DNA of 64,000 nt, taken from CAWCDJ01 sp963836015. Lineage in GTDB: Bacteria; Acidobacteriota; Terriglobia; Bryobacterales; Bryobacteraceae. The notes beneath the pieces were generated by a model, which ran no database searches, was not told the DNA's origin, and was given only the letters and a program-made list of their open reading frames with translations. How positions within the stretch are numbered: position 1 is the first letter of the stretch; each line of letters opens with the position of its first letter. The stretch spans positions 868,001-932,000 of the forward strand of contig CAWIIF010000002.1 of assembly GCA_963836015.1 (NCBI GenBank), in the 5' to 3' direction. Both the position numbers and the translations under genes were made by a program. Shown piece after piece: positions 26,119 to 34,389 of the stretch.

Positions 26119-26689
26119 GAATCTCCTTGATCCGCGCCCACGCGGCCTTCTCGTCAAACATGCTCTGCGGGTCTTGTGCCGGCCCGAATAGGTTGATGAA
26201 TCGATACAGCGCCCGCAGGTATGAATTGTAGCCTTCGTCACCAGTGAACTTATCGTCAACTTCGCTGAGGTCCACCGTTTCGGTGGCGAACAACCCCAGA
26301 TTATTCAACCGTGCCTTCGCCCCCGCCCTCCCCCCGAATCCATCCAGCTCGCTGATCAGCAAGTCCAGTTGCCAGAAGGTCTGCTGATTCCCCTTCACTT
26401 TCACGAACAGCGTCAGGCTCGCCGTATCTACATCTACCGGAAGAACCTGCCGCAGCACGCCGTCTCCGTCGGTCGTTCCCTTGTACTCCTCGCCGCCCGC
26501 CTTCAGCGAATAGTCCATATTCTTCGCCGGCCGCTCCTTGATCTGAAACGGCTGGTCCGCTGAACTCGTCGGCACGAACGGCGGATAAACCAGTCGAATC
26601 CGCAGCTCGCGCTTCGATTTCTGGATAGGGTTGACCTTGTCCGCCCCGCGTCGCTGGCGATGCGGTTCCCCCGCGGTTCCATTGCCCAT
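26108..26689 (-). CDS. Peptidoglycan-binding-like companion protein
   Basis: This 193-residue protein has no signal peptide or membrane segment. Its middle (IRLVYPPFVPTSSADQPF, SLTLFVKVKGNQQTFWQL) predicts a beta-sandwich. The C-terminal part contains GRAGAKARLNNLGLFA, the same register as GVQGRLNNLGFYCGAVDG in the upstream neighbour, so it carries a partial peptidoglycan-binding-type repeat. It lies between the LysM protein (17 bp gap) and the phospholipase D gene (11-base overlap). It may be an adaptor or chaperone for the phospholipase; that is inference from order. Confidence 0.6.
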   Translation of the reverse strand: MGNGTAGEPHRQRRGADKVNPIQKSKRELRIRLVYPPFVPTSSADQPFQIKERPAKNMDYSLKAGGEEYKGTTDGDGVLRQVLPVDVDTASLTLFVKVKGNQQTFWQLDLLISELDGFGGRAGAKARLNNLGLFATETVDLSEVDDKFTGDEGYNSYLRALYRFINLFGPAQDPQSMFDEKAAWARIKEIHGG

Positions 26690-26706
26690 CTGTTCCCCCT
26701 TACGCC

Positions 26707-27390
26707 TCAGAATCCGTGCACGCGCGCGAGAGCTTTCCGGGTGTCGTCGTCCATCTGGCCCGTGACCGTCAGATTCTGACTCGCCTGAAATTCGCTGATT
26801 GCGCCACGCGTCCGGGGCCCGATCATCCCATCCACCGCCCCGCAGTAGAATCCCAAATTGTTCAATCGCCCCTGTACGCCCGTCGCCGACAAGATCGGGT
26901 CCATCCCGCCCAGCTCCAGGAGATAACCTTCTTCAGCCTCTTCGCCCTTCACCGTCAGCTTCCCCGACCGCGCATTGGGAGCGATCGCCGCCTCCACCAG
27001 ACCGTTCGCCTGCGTCACATCCGACTTCACGATCTTCTTGTCGATGGTGAGGATGTACTTCAGGTCCGGCCTCGGATTGCCGTCCTCGTCCAACAGCACA
27101 ATTCTGAGGGTCTCCGTCACGCCCTTTTTGACAAATACGTGTCTCTCATCGGTCTGGCAAGCTTCGGAACGCAGCCGGATCTTGGGAATATGAACCCGAT
27201 CGCCCGGCAACAATACCCTCTGGTCTCTTCTTCCCGAGTGAAGTTTCGCATTCTGCGGAAGGTTCCAGAGCGTGTCCGGAAGAAACCCGTGTTCGAAGGC
27301 AATGCTCGCCATGCAATCGCCCTCTTCGACAATGTAATCGCCATCGCCTACGGGGCCCCCGCTATTCGGAGAAGGTGTTTCGTATGCCAT
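26707..27390 (-). CDS. LysM plus peptidoglycan-binding domain protein
   Basis: This 227-residue protein has no signal peptide. The N-terminus is LysM-like (DYIVEEGDCMASIAFEHG, then WNLPQNAKL, ending VLLPGDRVHIPKI, about 17-72). The middle (about 80-155) looks like an immunoglobulin-like strand domain (TLRIVLLDEDGNPRPDLKYILTIDKK region). The C-terminus (about 160-227) is a PG_binding_1 domain (GVQGRLNNLGFYCGAVDGMI, ISEFQASQNLTVTGQMD). Leaderless proteins with this domain order are commonly encoded beside effectors of contractile injection systems. It is the first gene of a three-gene operon. Confidence 0.82.
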   Translation of the reverse strand: MAYETPSPNSGGPVGDGDYIVEEGDCMASIAFEHGFLPDTLWNLPQNAKLHSGRRDQRVLLPGDRVHIPKIRLRSEACQTDERHVFVKKGVTETLRIVLLDEDGNPRPDLKYILTIDKKIVKSDVTQANGLVEAAIAPNARSGKLTVKGEEAEEGYLLELGGMDPILSATGVQGRLNNLGFYCGAVDGMIGPRTRGAISEFQASQNLTVTGQMDDDTRKALARVHGF

Positions 27391-27709
27391 ACGCGTACTC
27401 CATTCGATTCAGTGGCAGGGCGACGTGGATGGTCCTTCGCTAATGACATGCGAAATCAGGGCGCAGCATTGGGGCGAGGCTACGTGTTTTTACAGAGGTA
27501 ACGATGGGGGGATGCCCTCTTGACCCCGAAGCCGGGACGTTGCTCGCAAGGCTGCGTATACGGGCGGCTCGACCAATGCCACGGCACGGGAGAGCGGACA
27601 CGGCCATTGCCGGCGGACCCGCGCTGGTCCTTTCAGCGAGGCAGTCATTCTACGATAAGCCTACATGTCGGGAGTTATCGAAAGCTGCGCGGTTCACCAC
27701 GTCCAGCGA
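27391..27709. other. Intergenic stretch without a recognisable gene
   Basis: About 320 bp between the LysM gene start and the end of the next minus-strand gene. I see no protein-like reading frame, tRNA or clear hairpin with a T tract. It should hold the promoter of the LysM/phospholipase operon. Confidence 0.5.
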
Positions 27710-28348
27710 TCACCTCCCAGGACACTCATCCGGTCCGATGAATTTGATAGCGGTGTATTCAAGTTGCGCAGGAGCCTCACCGAGGTGGCCAAATCCATTG
27801 CCCCACGCGAATGAGAGCGTACCCGGACTGCCGGTTGGCCCTTGCAGAAGCCTGCGCGTTCGCAGCGTTCCATACGCTACCGCCCACCGTTGCGTCATCC
27901 TCTTGGAAAAGAATGTGCCGTCCGGCCTTTGAACGGGTGCGTCGTAGCAATTCAAGTGCGTCCAGATCCCTGCTCGCAGCAGCTTTTCCTGGAACTCAGG
28001 AGTATCGAAGCTGAGATTGTCCCCGGTGACATTGAGCTTCGCAAGGTCTATGCGGTTCTGCCATGCGTATCCGGTCGTTATCCCCGCGCCGTGCCGCTTG
28101 GTATCAGTAACAACACTCTGTTGGCATCGGTCTTGAACCAAGGCGCAACAGCCGTCAATCATTGTTCCGCCTTCGAACTTGCCCAAGACGGCGATCTTCT
28201 TACCGGAATACATGCTGATGTCGGCTAGCACCTCACAGACTGGGAGCGGCTTCACTACCATCGGCTCACCCGCACGATCACGAGTAGCACTAGCCAAAGC
28301 GACAACCACCATCACATACAGACGCGGAGAGCCGATACGGAGGCGCAT
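27710..28348 (-). CDS. Exported hypothetical protein (CEVL-type small domain)
   Basis: This 212-residue protein has an N-terminal hydrophobic segment (LYVMVVVALASAT) and the phrase PVCEVLADISMYSGKKIAVLG, followed by cysteines in IDGCCALVQDRC. The phrase parallels VCELVKNPSEYHGQMVQV in the gene at 28913, suggesting both carry the same OB-fold-like small domain seen in many acidobacterial exported proteins. The function is unknown. Confidence 0.65.
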   Translation of the reverse strand: MRLRIGSPRLYVMVVVALASATRDRAGEPMVVKPLPVCEVLADISMYSGKKIAVLGKFEGGTMIDGCCALVQDRCQQSVVTDTKRHGAGITTGYAWQNRIDLAKLNVTGDNLSFDTPEFQEKLLRAGIWTHLNCYDAPVQRPDGTFFSKRMTQRWAVAYGTLRTRRLLQGPTGSPGTLSFAWGNGFGHLGEAPAQLEYTAIKFIGPDECPGR

Positions 28349-28362
28349 GTCTCAATTTAACC

Positions 28363-28821
28363 ATGATGAATCAGGTACCGAACGAAAGACGTTACCGCAA
28401 AGGGCCAGTGCGCCGTGAACTGCCATGGACTACCATGGCATGGATCATGGATTGGATGCCGATTATCCTTGCCGTCCTCGGCTTAGCGGTTCTGGCATGT
28501 GAAGCATGGGCGGCGACTCTGAACCGCAAAAGAACTCGCGGACTACCTAGACCGGTTCGGATTGCGTATGTGGCATCCACTTCTTTGATCGGAGTTTTGC
28601 TGCTGATTGCCTCGTTTTATCCGCAGTATCAAGTCCGATCCGATCTGCGCATCTTCGGCGTCCCGTTCGTAACTGCGGCATTTCAGTTTGAGCGGGGCCA
28701 CTGGATCGACTACACAGGCTTTCTGACATTGCCAGCACTGGTCGGGAACGCCGCCGTGGCGTTCTTGCTGCCTCAGTTGATTGTCGCGGGACTGTGGCGG
28801 CTTTCGCGAGTCCGACGCTGA
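28363..28821 (+). CDS. Small membrane protein, function unknown
   Basis: This protein is 152 residues from ATG 28363, or 128 from ATG 28435; the shorter form starts closer to the first membrane segment. Three hydrophobic segments are visible (WMPIILAVLGLAVLACEAWA, SLIGVLLLIASFY, VGNAAVAFLLPQLIVAGLW). It is divergent from the gene at 27710, 14 bp from its start. No family recognised. Confidence 0.55.
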   Translation: MMNQVPNERRYRKGPVRRELPWTTMAWIMDWMPIILAVLGLAVLACEAWAATLNRKRTRGLPRPVRIAYVASTSLIGVLLLIASFYPQYQVRSDLRIFGVPFVTAAFQFERGHWIDYTGFLTLPALVGNAAVAFLLPQLIVAGLWRLSRVRR

Positions 28822-28912
28822 AGGTGATCTCCTGGCGTGACGAGGGTTGCGGTGCAAAAACGCCCCTTCTGGAAACTACGTTGGAGCGATCTCGCTCCAC
28901 CTCCGTCGGCGG

Positions 28913-29362
28913 CTACTTTGACTTGCGCCTTTCGGGGAAGAAAGCCGGTCCAGGACTCACATCGGCCACGCGAAGCAATCGAAACGCCAACATGGGTTCC
29001 TTTGACGGGACCAGGGTCATCTCGAAGCGGCCAAAAAGCGTCGCTTCAATGGTGCGCCATTCATTCAAGTAGCGCCTGAAATCGCGATAGGCCTGCACCT
29101 TGTACGCCTCTGCTATCGGATAGGTGTCCAGGCGAATGCTCCTAGCGCATCTAGAATCGAAAAGAACGGTAGGCGTGTCGATCATCGCCGGATACACGCG
29201 GCTATGGACTTGCACCATTTGCCCGTGGTATTCACTTGGGTTCTTAACAAGTTCGCAGACGCTGACGGTCGCAGCTTGGGATTTGATCTCCTGCGCAACG
29301 ACGGGCACGGAGAACCCAACCGCCAGAGCGAACAGCAGCATACGACCCATACTAAGACCCAT
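28913..29362 (-). CDS. Exported hypothetical protein (paralogous small domain)
   Basis: This 149-residue protein has a signal peptide (MLLFALAVGFSVPVVAQ after M7; ATG 29362 or 29350). The domain begins VSVCELVKNPSEYHGQMVQV and continues to a charged C-terminus. It shares the C-E-L/V-L...Y-x-G phrase with the gene at 27710, so the two look like distant paralogs. The function is unknown. Confidence 0.65.
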   Translation of the reverse strand: MGLSMGRMLLFALAVGFSVPVVAQEIKSQAATVSVCELVKNPSEYHGQMVQVHSRVYPAMIDTPTVLFDSRCARSIRLDTYPIAEAYKVQAYRDFRRYLNEWRTIEATLFGRFEMTLVPSKEPMLAFRLLRVADVSPGPAFFPERRKSK

Positions 29363-29459
29363 GCTATTCCACTGCAGCGGTGAGCGAAACGGGGAGGCAG
29401 GATGGTCGCGGTCGAAACACGCGGTTACCGGACTGAACTGGTCCTAATAGGCTCCGGGC

Positions 29460-29705
29460 CTACTGGACCCTCAGCGCCCGATCGGACACACGGACATGCC
29501 AATCCCATCCGTTAGCCAGTCGGACCGCCGTGAGCCGGCAAATGTGCGACACGGCTTTACCAAGTGCCGGATCCTCCGGGAGCGTCCAGACATTCGCAAG
29601 TGATGCGGTCGAGTTCGGGTCTAGGTCGGCGGTACTGACATCGATTGTGCAAGTACGGTGAGGTCGCCCTGTGCGTATGTTACCGGCGTCTCGATGGCGT
29701 GTTAC
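29460..29705 (-). pseudogene. Possible coding remnant in a 730-bp gap
   Basis: Between 29363 and 30094 there is no convincing gene. One minus-strand frame ending in TAG at 29460-29462 reads about 80 residues that look protein-like (GRPHRTCTIDVSTADLDP, HICRLTAVRLANGWDWHV) without a start codon. A second minus-strand frame at 29702-30058 is also open for 118 codons but has repetitive, non-protein-like composition. I read the gap as decayed sequence. Confidence 0.25.
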
Positions 29706-30094
29706 TTTACAGCGGAGGGCACGTGGGTTTCGAGCCTGAACAGCAGAATGCCTCCAACCTCGCGCCCATAAAAGCTTGACGTTGTTCCGAAACGCGAAAC
29801 CGGCGAGCTGAGCATTTTAGGTTGACCTGACAACCGGCACGCCGAAAACGCGGCGGCGCTGGATCCGCATAGGTCGATGATTCGATTAGCGGGAAGTGCG
29901 GTGAACGGGTTTTGAGCCGGGCTCCGGGCGACCCTCAAATTGGGTGGTTTGGAACAGACCGCAGCAACCACACTGACCGCTGACGTTACATGCACGGGAA
30001 GCGGTTCTCCTGCTGTCCGGAATGCCACTTTCTGGAACAACCGCGAAATTCCTCGCATCCTAACTGTGCGGAACTACAGAAAGGAAGCGCGGTC

Positions 30095-31555
30095 GTGAAA
30101 AATAATGCATTCATACGACTCATATCTCCTGGAAATCCAGCGTTCGCAATGGTGACCATCGTCGTCGCCGTGCTGTTCGCGTTTCAGGACCCGATCGCTT
30201 TTGCTCAACCGCCCGGTCCGCCTGTTTCGCCAGATATGCAAGCGGCCGGACCTGCCAACCTTGCTCCGGGAGAACTGGATAGCATGGTGGCGCCAATCGC
30301 TCTCTATCCGGACCCGATTCTTACCCAGGTGCTCGTCGCTTCGACCTATCCGCAACAGGTCCTCGACGCAAGCCGCTGGGTTAACGCGAATTCGAATCTG
30401 CAGGGCCAAGCCCTGATTAACGCTGCGGCCAATCAGCCATGGGACGCCAGCATTCAAGCGCTCGTGGCATTCCCGCAGGTATTAACGATGCTGGCGCAGA
30501 ATATCAACTGGACCGGTCAGTTGGGAGACGCATTCCTATCCCAGCAGGCCGGGGTCTTCGATGCCGTCCAAAGGCTGCGGCGCCAAGCCCAGTTGGATGG
30601 GACGCTCAAATCCACGCCCCAGCTGACAGTGACCACTACTACCCAGGGTGGCCAAACCTACATCGAAATTCAGCCTGCCAATCCGCAGGTTGTTTACGTT
30701 CCCCAATACCAACCGGAGGCTATCTGGGGACCGCCGGAGGATTATCCCTATCCGCAGGTGGTCTACCCTTCGACGGGAGCTCTCGCAACAGCCGGGTTGC
30801 TCTCGTTCGGGTCCGGTATCCTGGTGGGCTCGCTCTTCCCGTATGGCGGATGGGGCTGGTATCCCGGATGGGGTCACCACACCGTAATTGTCAATCGTAA
30901 TTTCATCGATCGCCACCACTTCAACCGCGCAACCGTAGGGCGAGGCGGGGAGTGGATACATAATCCTGCTTATCGGCCCGGTAGCCGCGGGGAGGCGGGG
31001 CGCTTCGCTCCAGGCACACCGGTGGGACCCGGCCGCCCGGGTATGCCCATCACGCCAGTTCGTCCGGGCACTCCGGGTGGACCGGGTGCAGTGCGGCCGG
31101 GTCTCCCGGGCGCGCCGGCCGTGCCAGGCCGGGGTTCTGCCGAGAGGGTGACACCGAGGCCCGGTCAGGCTCCTACGCCCGGAGCGCGCCCGGGCGCCAT
31201 ACCCGGAGTACCACCTATGCCGGGATTTCAACGGGCACCCGTTCCAGGCGTGCCGGCCGTCCCAGGCCGGGGTTCTGCTGAAAGGGTCGCACCGAAACCC
31301 GGTCAGGCTCCTGCGCCCGGACCGCGCCCTGGAGCCGTACCCGGAGTACCGCCTATGCCAGGATTTCAACGACCACCCCGTACAATGCCGGCTCCGAGCG
31401 TTGGACCAGGACGCGGTTCAGCCCAACGGATGGGTCCCATGCCACAGGCGGCGCCCCGCATGACACCGGGACCGCGATCCATGCCGCGAATGGGACCGGG
31501 CCCGGCTCCAGGCGGACATATGGGAGGACGTCCGGGAGGTCATCGCGGCCGCTAA
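30095..31555 (+). CDS. DUF3300-family exported protein with Pro/Gly repeat tail
   Basis: I choose GTG 30095 because AAAGGAAG at 30080-30087 is a good Shine-Dalgarno and because it places a signal peptide at the start (IVVAVLFAFQDPIAFA). The 486-residue protein has the DUF3300 core at about 50-220 (LDSMVAPIALYPDPILTQVL, VYVPQYQPEAIWGPP). A hydrophobic glycine-rich segment follows, then a roughly 200-residue Pro/Gly/Arg tail with two copies of a 46-residue unit. DUF3300 proteins are exported proteins of unknown function. The basic tail could bind anionic surface polymers, which is inference. Confidence 0.85.
   Translation: MKNNAFIRLISPGNPAFAMVTIVVAVLFAFQDPIAFAQPPGPPVSPDMQAAGPANLAPGELDSMVAPIALYPDPILTQVLVASTYPQQVLDASRWVNANSNLQGQALINAAANQPWDASIQALVAFPQVLTMLAQNINWTGQLGDAFLSQQAGVFDAVQRLRRQAQLDGTLKSTPQLTVTTTTQGGQTYIEIQPANPQVVYVPQYQPEAIWGPPEDYPYPQVVYPSTGALATAGLLSFGSGILVGSLFPYGGWGWYPGWGHHTVIVNRNFIDRHHFNRATVGRGGEWIHNPAYRPGSRGEAGRFAPGTPVGPGRPGMPITPVRPGTPGGPGAVRPGLPGAPAVPGRGSAERVTPRPGQAPTPGARPGAIPGVPPMPGFQRAPVPGVPAVPGRGSAERVAPKPGQAPAPGPRPGAVPGVPPMPGFQRPPRTMPAPSVGPGRGSAQRMGPMPQAAPRMTPGPRSMPRMGPGPAPGGHMGGRPGGHRGR
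31115..31390 (+). repeat. Two tandem 138-bp coding repeats in the DUF3300 tail
   Basis: The unit starting near 31115 (GVPAVPGRGSAERV-type, then PGQAPxPGxRPGAxPGVPPM) is repeated with a period of 138 bp (compare GTGCCAGGCC at 31121 with GTCCCAGGCC at 31259). The period is exactly 46 codons, so the frame is kept. Differences between copies are mostly in third positions, suggesting selection on the protein sequence. Confidence 0.8.
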
Positions 31556-31561
31556 GAGGAA

Positions 31562-31589
31562 GCGGGGCAGGCTTCCGGGCCTGCCTCGC
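31562..31589 (+). terminator. GC-rich hairpin downstream of DUF3300 gene
   Basis: An 11-bp stem (31562-31572 with 31579-31589, one G-U pair) around TTCCGG follows the DUF3300 stop by 6 bp. It belongs to the same GGGGCAGGC/GCCTGCC palindrome family as 4122, 22070 and 24383. No T tract follows, so terminator function is tentative. Confidence 0.5.
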
Positions 31590-31670
31590 TGTGTTCGAGA
31601 ACGTACGGACAACTCGTTGCGGGCGGTCCTTCGGCTTTTTGGTTGCACAACAGAAACAGGGGATCAAGCG

Positions 31671-32156
31671 ATGAAGGAAGTACCTTTACGGCTCGGCGAC
31701 AGTCGGAAGAGAGTCGTCGTGGATACCGTTCGTTCCATCCTGGAGGACAAAGGCCACGACATCATATCAATCTCGCCGCGTGCCACAGTCTATCAGGCAA
31801 TCGAGGAGATGTCCCGGCGAGAGGTAGGCGCATTGTTGGTCCTTTCGGACGAAGAGCTCGTGGGAATTGTCTCCGAACGCGATTACGCACGGAAGGTGAT
31901 CCTGAAAGGGAGATCATCCAAGGAGACGCTGGTTCACGAGATCATGACACCTGCGCCGATCACGGTAACGCCGGCCCACACGGTGGACGAATGTATGAGA
32001 ATCGTCACCGACAAACACGTTCGACACTTGCCCGTGATCGACGAGGGCGTGCTGAAAGGAATGATCTCGATCGGTGACCTGGTGAAGGCGATCATTTCTT
32101 CGCAAGCAGACACGATCGATCAGCTACATAGCTACATCGGGTCGGACTATCCTTGA
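31671..32156 (+). CDS. CBS-domain-pair protein
   Basis: From ATG 31671 the protein is 161 residues. It has two CBS domains: about 28-85 (IISISPRATVYQAIEEMSRR, ALLVLSDEELVGIVSERDY) and about 95-150 (ITVTPAHTVDECMRIVTDKH, HLPVIDEGVLKGMISIGDLV). Stand-alone CBS pairs bind adenine nucleotides and are thought to sense energy state. No partner domain is fused. The longer in-frame reading from 31617 has no Shine-Dalgarno advantage. Confidence 0.9.
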   Translation: MKEVPLRLGDSRKRVVVDTVRSILEDKGHDIISISPRATVYQAIEEMSRREVGALLVLSDEELVGIVSERDYARKVILKGRSSKETLVHEIMTPAPITVTPAHTVDECMRIVTDKHVRHLPVIDEGVLKGMISIGDLVKAIISSQADTIDQLHSYIGSDYP

Positions 32157-32360
32157 TGAGCCGGATGTCGAATTTGTTGGTATCCAAATAGGTGCAGAAC
32201 GCGAGCGAGCCGTCGGACCTCACCTCTGCAGTCACCTGCCGAAATTGCGGGCCGCCCAATCCAGTCACCACACTTCCCAAAATATCTTCCCAATCCCCGC
32301 AGTCACTTACCCCTAACTCCGCCCGGCTCTGCCTTGCCCCATTGTTACCGTCTAAGTAGC
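32157..32360 (-). pseudogene. Possible coding remnant, minus strand
   Basis: In the 210-bp gap one minus-strand frame reads about 60 residues in protein-like order (ELGVSDCGDWEDILGSVV, then RQVTAEVRSDGSLAFCTY) with no start codon and no stop at a sensible place. The last residues run into the CBS gene on the opposite strand. I see it as a fragment; its parent is not recognised. Confidence 0.25.
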
Positions 32361-32366
32361 TGACTT

Positions 32367-32954
32367 ATGCCGTCCCTCAAACAACTGGAAGCCAACCGCC
32401 GCAACGCGCAAAAATCCACCGGCCCCCGCTCCGTCGAGGGCAAGGCCGCGTCCTCCCAAAATGCCCTGAAATCCGGCATCGACGCCAAAGCCCAAACCCT
32501 CCCCGGCGAGAAGCCCGAGGCCCTCGAGGCCCTCGCCGCCGAATATTACGACCGCTTCCGCCCCACCACTCCCGAAGCCCGGCACCTCGTTGATACCCTC
32601 GTCTCCAATGAATGGCTCCTCCGCCGTTTCCGCCGCATTGAGGTCCAGATCCTCAAGCACGAAATGGAAGCCGCCTTCCGCCTGGACGCCAAGAACCCCG
32701 AAGGCCACGCCTACGTCCGCTCCGAGCGCTCTTTCGACCGTCTGCAGCGCCGCATCAACGCCGCCGAGCGCAACTATCACCGCGCTCTCAAAGAGCTATC
32801 GGCAATTGGCTTCGTTCCTTCACCCACCCCCGATACGGACACAGAGGCGCGACCGTCAGGGAGCGCGCCGGCCCCCGACCCACGGCCCCCGGCCCCCGAC
32901 GAGGCCCCTGGCCCCCGCCCCCCGGCCCCCGGCGAGGCGCCCCTACCCCTCTAA
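32367..32954 (+). CDS. Acidobacterial 'ANRRNAQKSTGPR'-type hypothetical protein
   Basis: This 195-residue protein begins LKQLEANRRNAQKSTGPRS, a hallmark phrase of a family found in many copies in Acidobacteria and Planctomycetes and possibly linked to mobile or repeat DNA. The middle is helical and charged (FRRIEVQILKHEMEAAF, FDRLQRRINAAERNYHRAL). The last roughly 40 residues are a P/A/D/G low-complexity tail from a CCCCCGGCCCCCG-type repeat, and the end overlaps the convergent gene by 12 bases. The function is unknown. Confidence 0.75.
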   Translation: MPSLKQLEANRRNAQKSTGPRSVEGKAASSQNALKSGIDAKAQTLPGEKPEALEALAAEYYDRFRPTTPEARHLVDTLVSNEWLLRRFRRIEVQILKHEMEAAFRLDAKNPEGHAYVRSERSFDRLQRRINAAERNYHRALKELSAIGFVPSPTPDTDTEARPSGSAPAPDPRPPAPDEAPGPRPPAPGEAPLPL

Positions 32955-33794
32955 CTTCCGGATGTACGCCAGATTGCGCCGCATGTCGGCTTCCACGGTG
33001 CTGTCCTTCTGTGTGTCGGTCTCCAGGTTGGCGTAGCCCGTGAAGCCGATATCGTGAATGGCCTTCATCACTGCGGGGAATGGAATCGGCCCTTCGCCCA
33101 GGTAGTGCGGGTTGTCTTTGAGATGGATCTGGCAGATGCGGTCCTTGCCCAGCCAGCGGATCTCTTTCACTACGTCGAACTTGGCGTTGGTCGAGTTGCC
33201 GACGTCGTAGTACACCAGGACGTTTTTAGACCGCGAGCGCTCCATGATCCGCACGTTGTCTTCGGCCGAAATGGTGTCCTCCAGGCCCAGAATCACCCCC
33301 GCCTTCTGTGCCTCGGGCGCGAGATCGCGAAGGACGTCGCCTACGTGGTCGCGCTCTTCGGGTTTCTCGATCGCCCAGCGTCCGAAGAACGGCAGCAGCA
33401 GGACCTTGGTATGGAAAGCCTTCGTGAGGCGGATGGAATCGGTCACCCACTTGACCCCCAGCGGGTCGCTTTTTAGGCCATTATCGTGCAGCTTGTCCAC
33501 GCACGTGCCATCGAGCGCGATCTTGTGCTCGTCGGCAAGGAACAGGTAGCGGTCGATCAGCTCGGGGTTGTCGAGCGGCAGTTTGCCGTCCACAATCTTG
33601 CGCCCGAAGGAGATCTGGACGCCGTCGAACCCCAGCTTCGCGGCGAGGGTGACAGCTTCGGGATCGGCGCCCAGGCGAAGGTTCCAGTCGGTAACACCGA
33701 TGGGAAACCTGGCGGCGGCAGCGCGGAGGAGCGGCGCTCCGGCAGCGGCGGCTGCGGCGGAGCGCAGCAGGTCACGACGGGTCAATACGGCCAT
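32943..33794 (-). CDS. Tat-exported sugar-phosphate isomerase/epimerase-like TIM barrel
   Basis: This 283-residue protein has a twin-arginine leader (TRRDLLRSAAAAAAGAPLL). The xylose-isomerase-like TIM barrel is visible: KLGFDGVQISFG, VILGLEDTISAEDN, VLVYYDVGNSTNAK and ICQIHLKDNPHYLGEGPI, the E, D, H and D/E residues of these segments being the usual metal ligands. Acidobacteria and Planctomycetes encode many exported members. The substrate is likely a sugar or polyol but cannot be read. Confidence 0.85.
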   Translation of the reverse strand: MAVLTRRDLLRSAAAAAAGAPLLRAAAARFPIGVTDWNLRLGADPEAVTLAAKLGFDGVQISFGRKIVDGKLPLDNPELIDRYLFLADEHKIALDGTCVDKLHDNGLKSDPLGVKWVTDSIRLTKAFHTKVLLLPFFGRWAIEKPEERDHVGDVLRDLAPEAQKAGVILGLEDTISAEDNVRIMERSRSKNVLVYYDVGNSTNAKFDVVKEIRWLGKDRICQIHLKDNPHYLGEGPIPFPAVMKAIHDIGFTGYANLETDTQKDSTVEADMRRNLAYIRKLEG

Positions 33795-33825
33795 GCCAGC
33801 ATTCTATAGCGGCGCGGCCCCGGAG

Positions 33826-34308
33826 TTAAGCCACCCGCGAAATCTGCCGGTACTCCTCTTCCGACCGGGCGGGTAGGAGCACCCAAAGCGTGTAGATGCC
33901 CAGGGCCGTCCCGAACGGCATATCGAGGAGGTTGAAGCAGCCGAGCACGATCGCCAGCATGCGGGCCCACGGCTGCCGCTCGAGCAGCCCCCAACCGGCG
34001 ATGATCCCGATAGCGGCGCTGCCCAGCATCAGAACGCCGATCCCGCGCATCAGGCCGAATACGAAGACCGGCATGTCATGCGGGAACATGCCCACTCCCC
34101 ACAAGCCGCGGTGGAAGAAAGTCAGGAGGAAGAACCCGGGGATCAGGCGAAACGCCGAAAGTGCCAGCCATAGGATGCCCAGCATGCGGATGTGCCCCCC
34201 GATACGCCCGTGGGTGGGCATCATCGGCACGGTCCCGGCAGCCTTGCCGCAGGAAGAACAGAATCGCTGGCTCTCGCTGATCCGCGTGCCGCAACGGTCG
34301 CAATACAT
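33826..34308 (-). CDS. Zinc-ribbon membrane protein
   Basis: This 160-residue protein has an N-terminal zinc ribbon, two C-x2-C knuckles (YCDRCGTRISESQRFCSSCG), followed by three to four hydrophobic segments (LGILWLALSAFRLIPGFFLL, GIGVLMLGSAAIGIIAGWG, MLAIVLGCFNLLDMPFGTAL). Such zinc-ribbon/membrane proteins are common and uncharacterised. The ATG is followed at once by the ribbon, which supports the start. Confidence 0.8.
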   Translation of the reverse strand: MYCDRCGTRISESQRFCSSCGKAAGTVPMMPTHGRIGGHIRMLGILWLALSAFRLIPGFFLLTFFHRGLWGVGMFPHDMPVFVFGLMRGIGVLMLGSAAIGIIAGWGLLERQPWARMLAIVLGCFNLLDMPFGTALGIYTLWVLLPARSEEEYRQISRVA

Positions 34309-34389
34309 GCGTTGACCTCCACTGGCTAAATACGGGAATCAAGTGTCGATTGTTCCGACACTATAGAATCGATAGAATGGAAAAGTCCC

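Noticed and set aside
31115..31390. Possible CRISPR-like array
   Set aside because: Only two 138-bp units, in frame within a protein tail, with no spacers.
32867..32945. CCCCCGGCCCCCG-rich stretch as a separate repeat element
   Set aside because: It lies inside the 3' end of the gene at 32367 and could not be shown to recur clearly elsewhere in the window.
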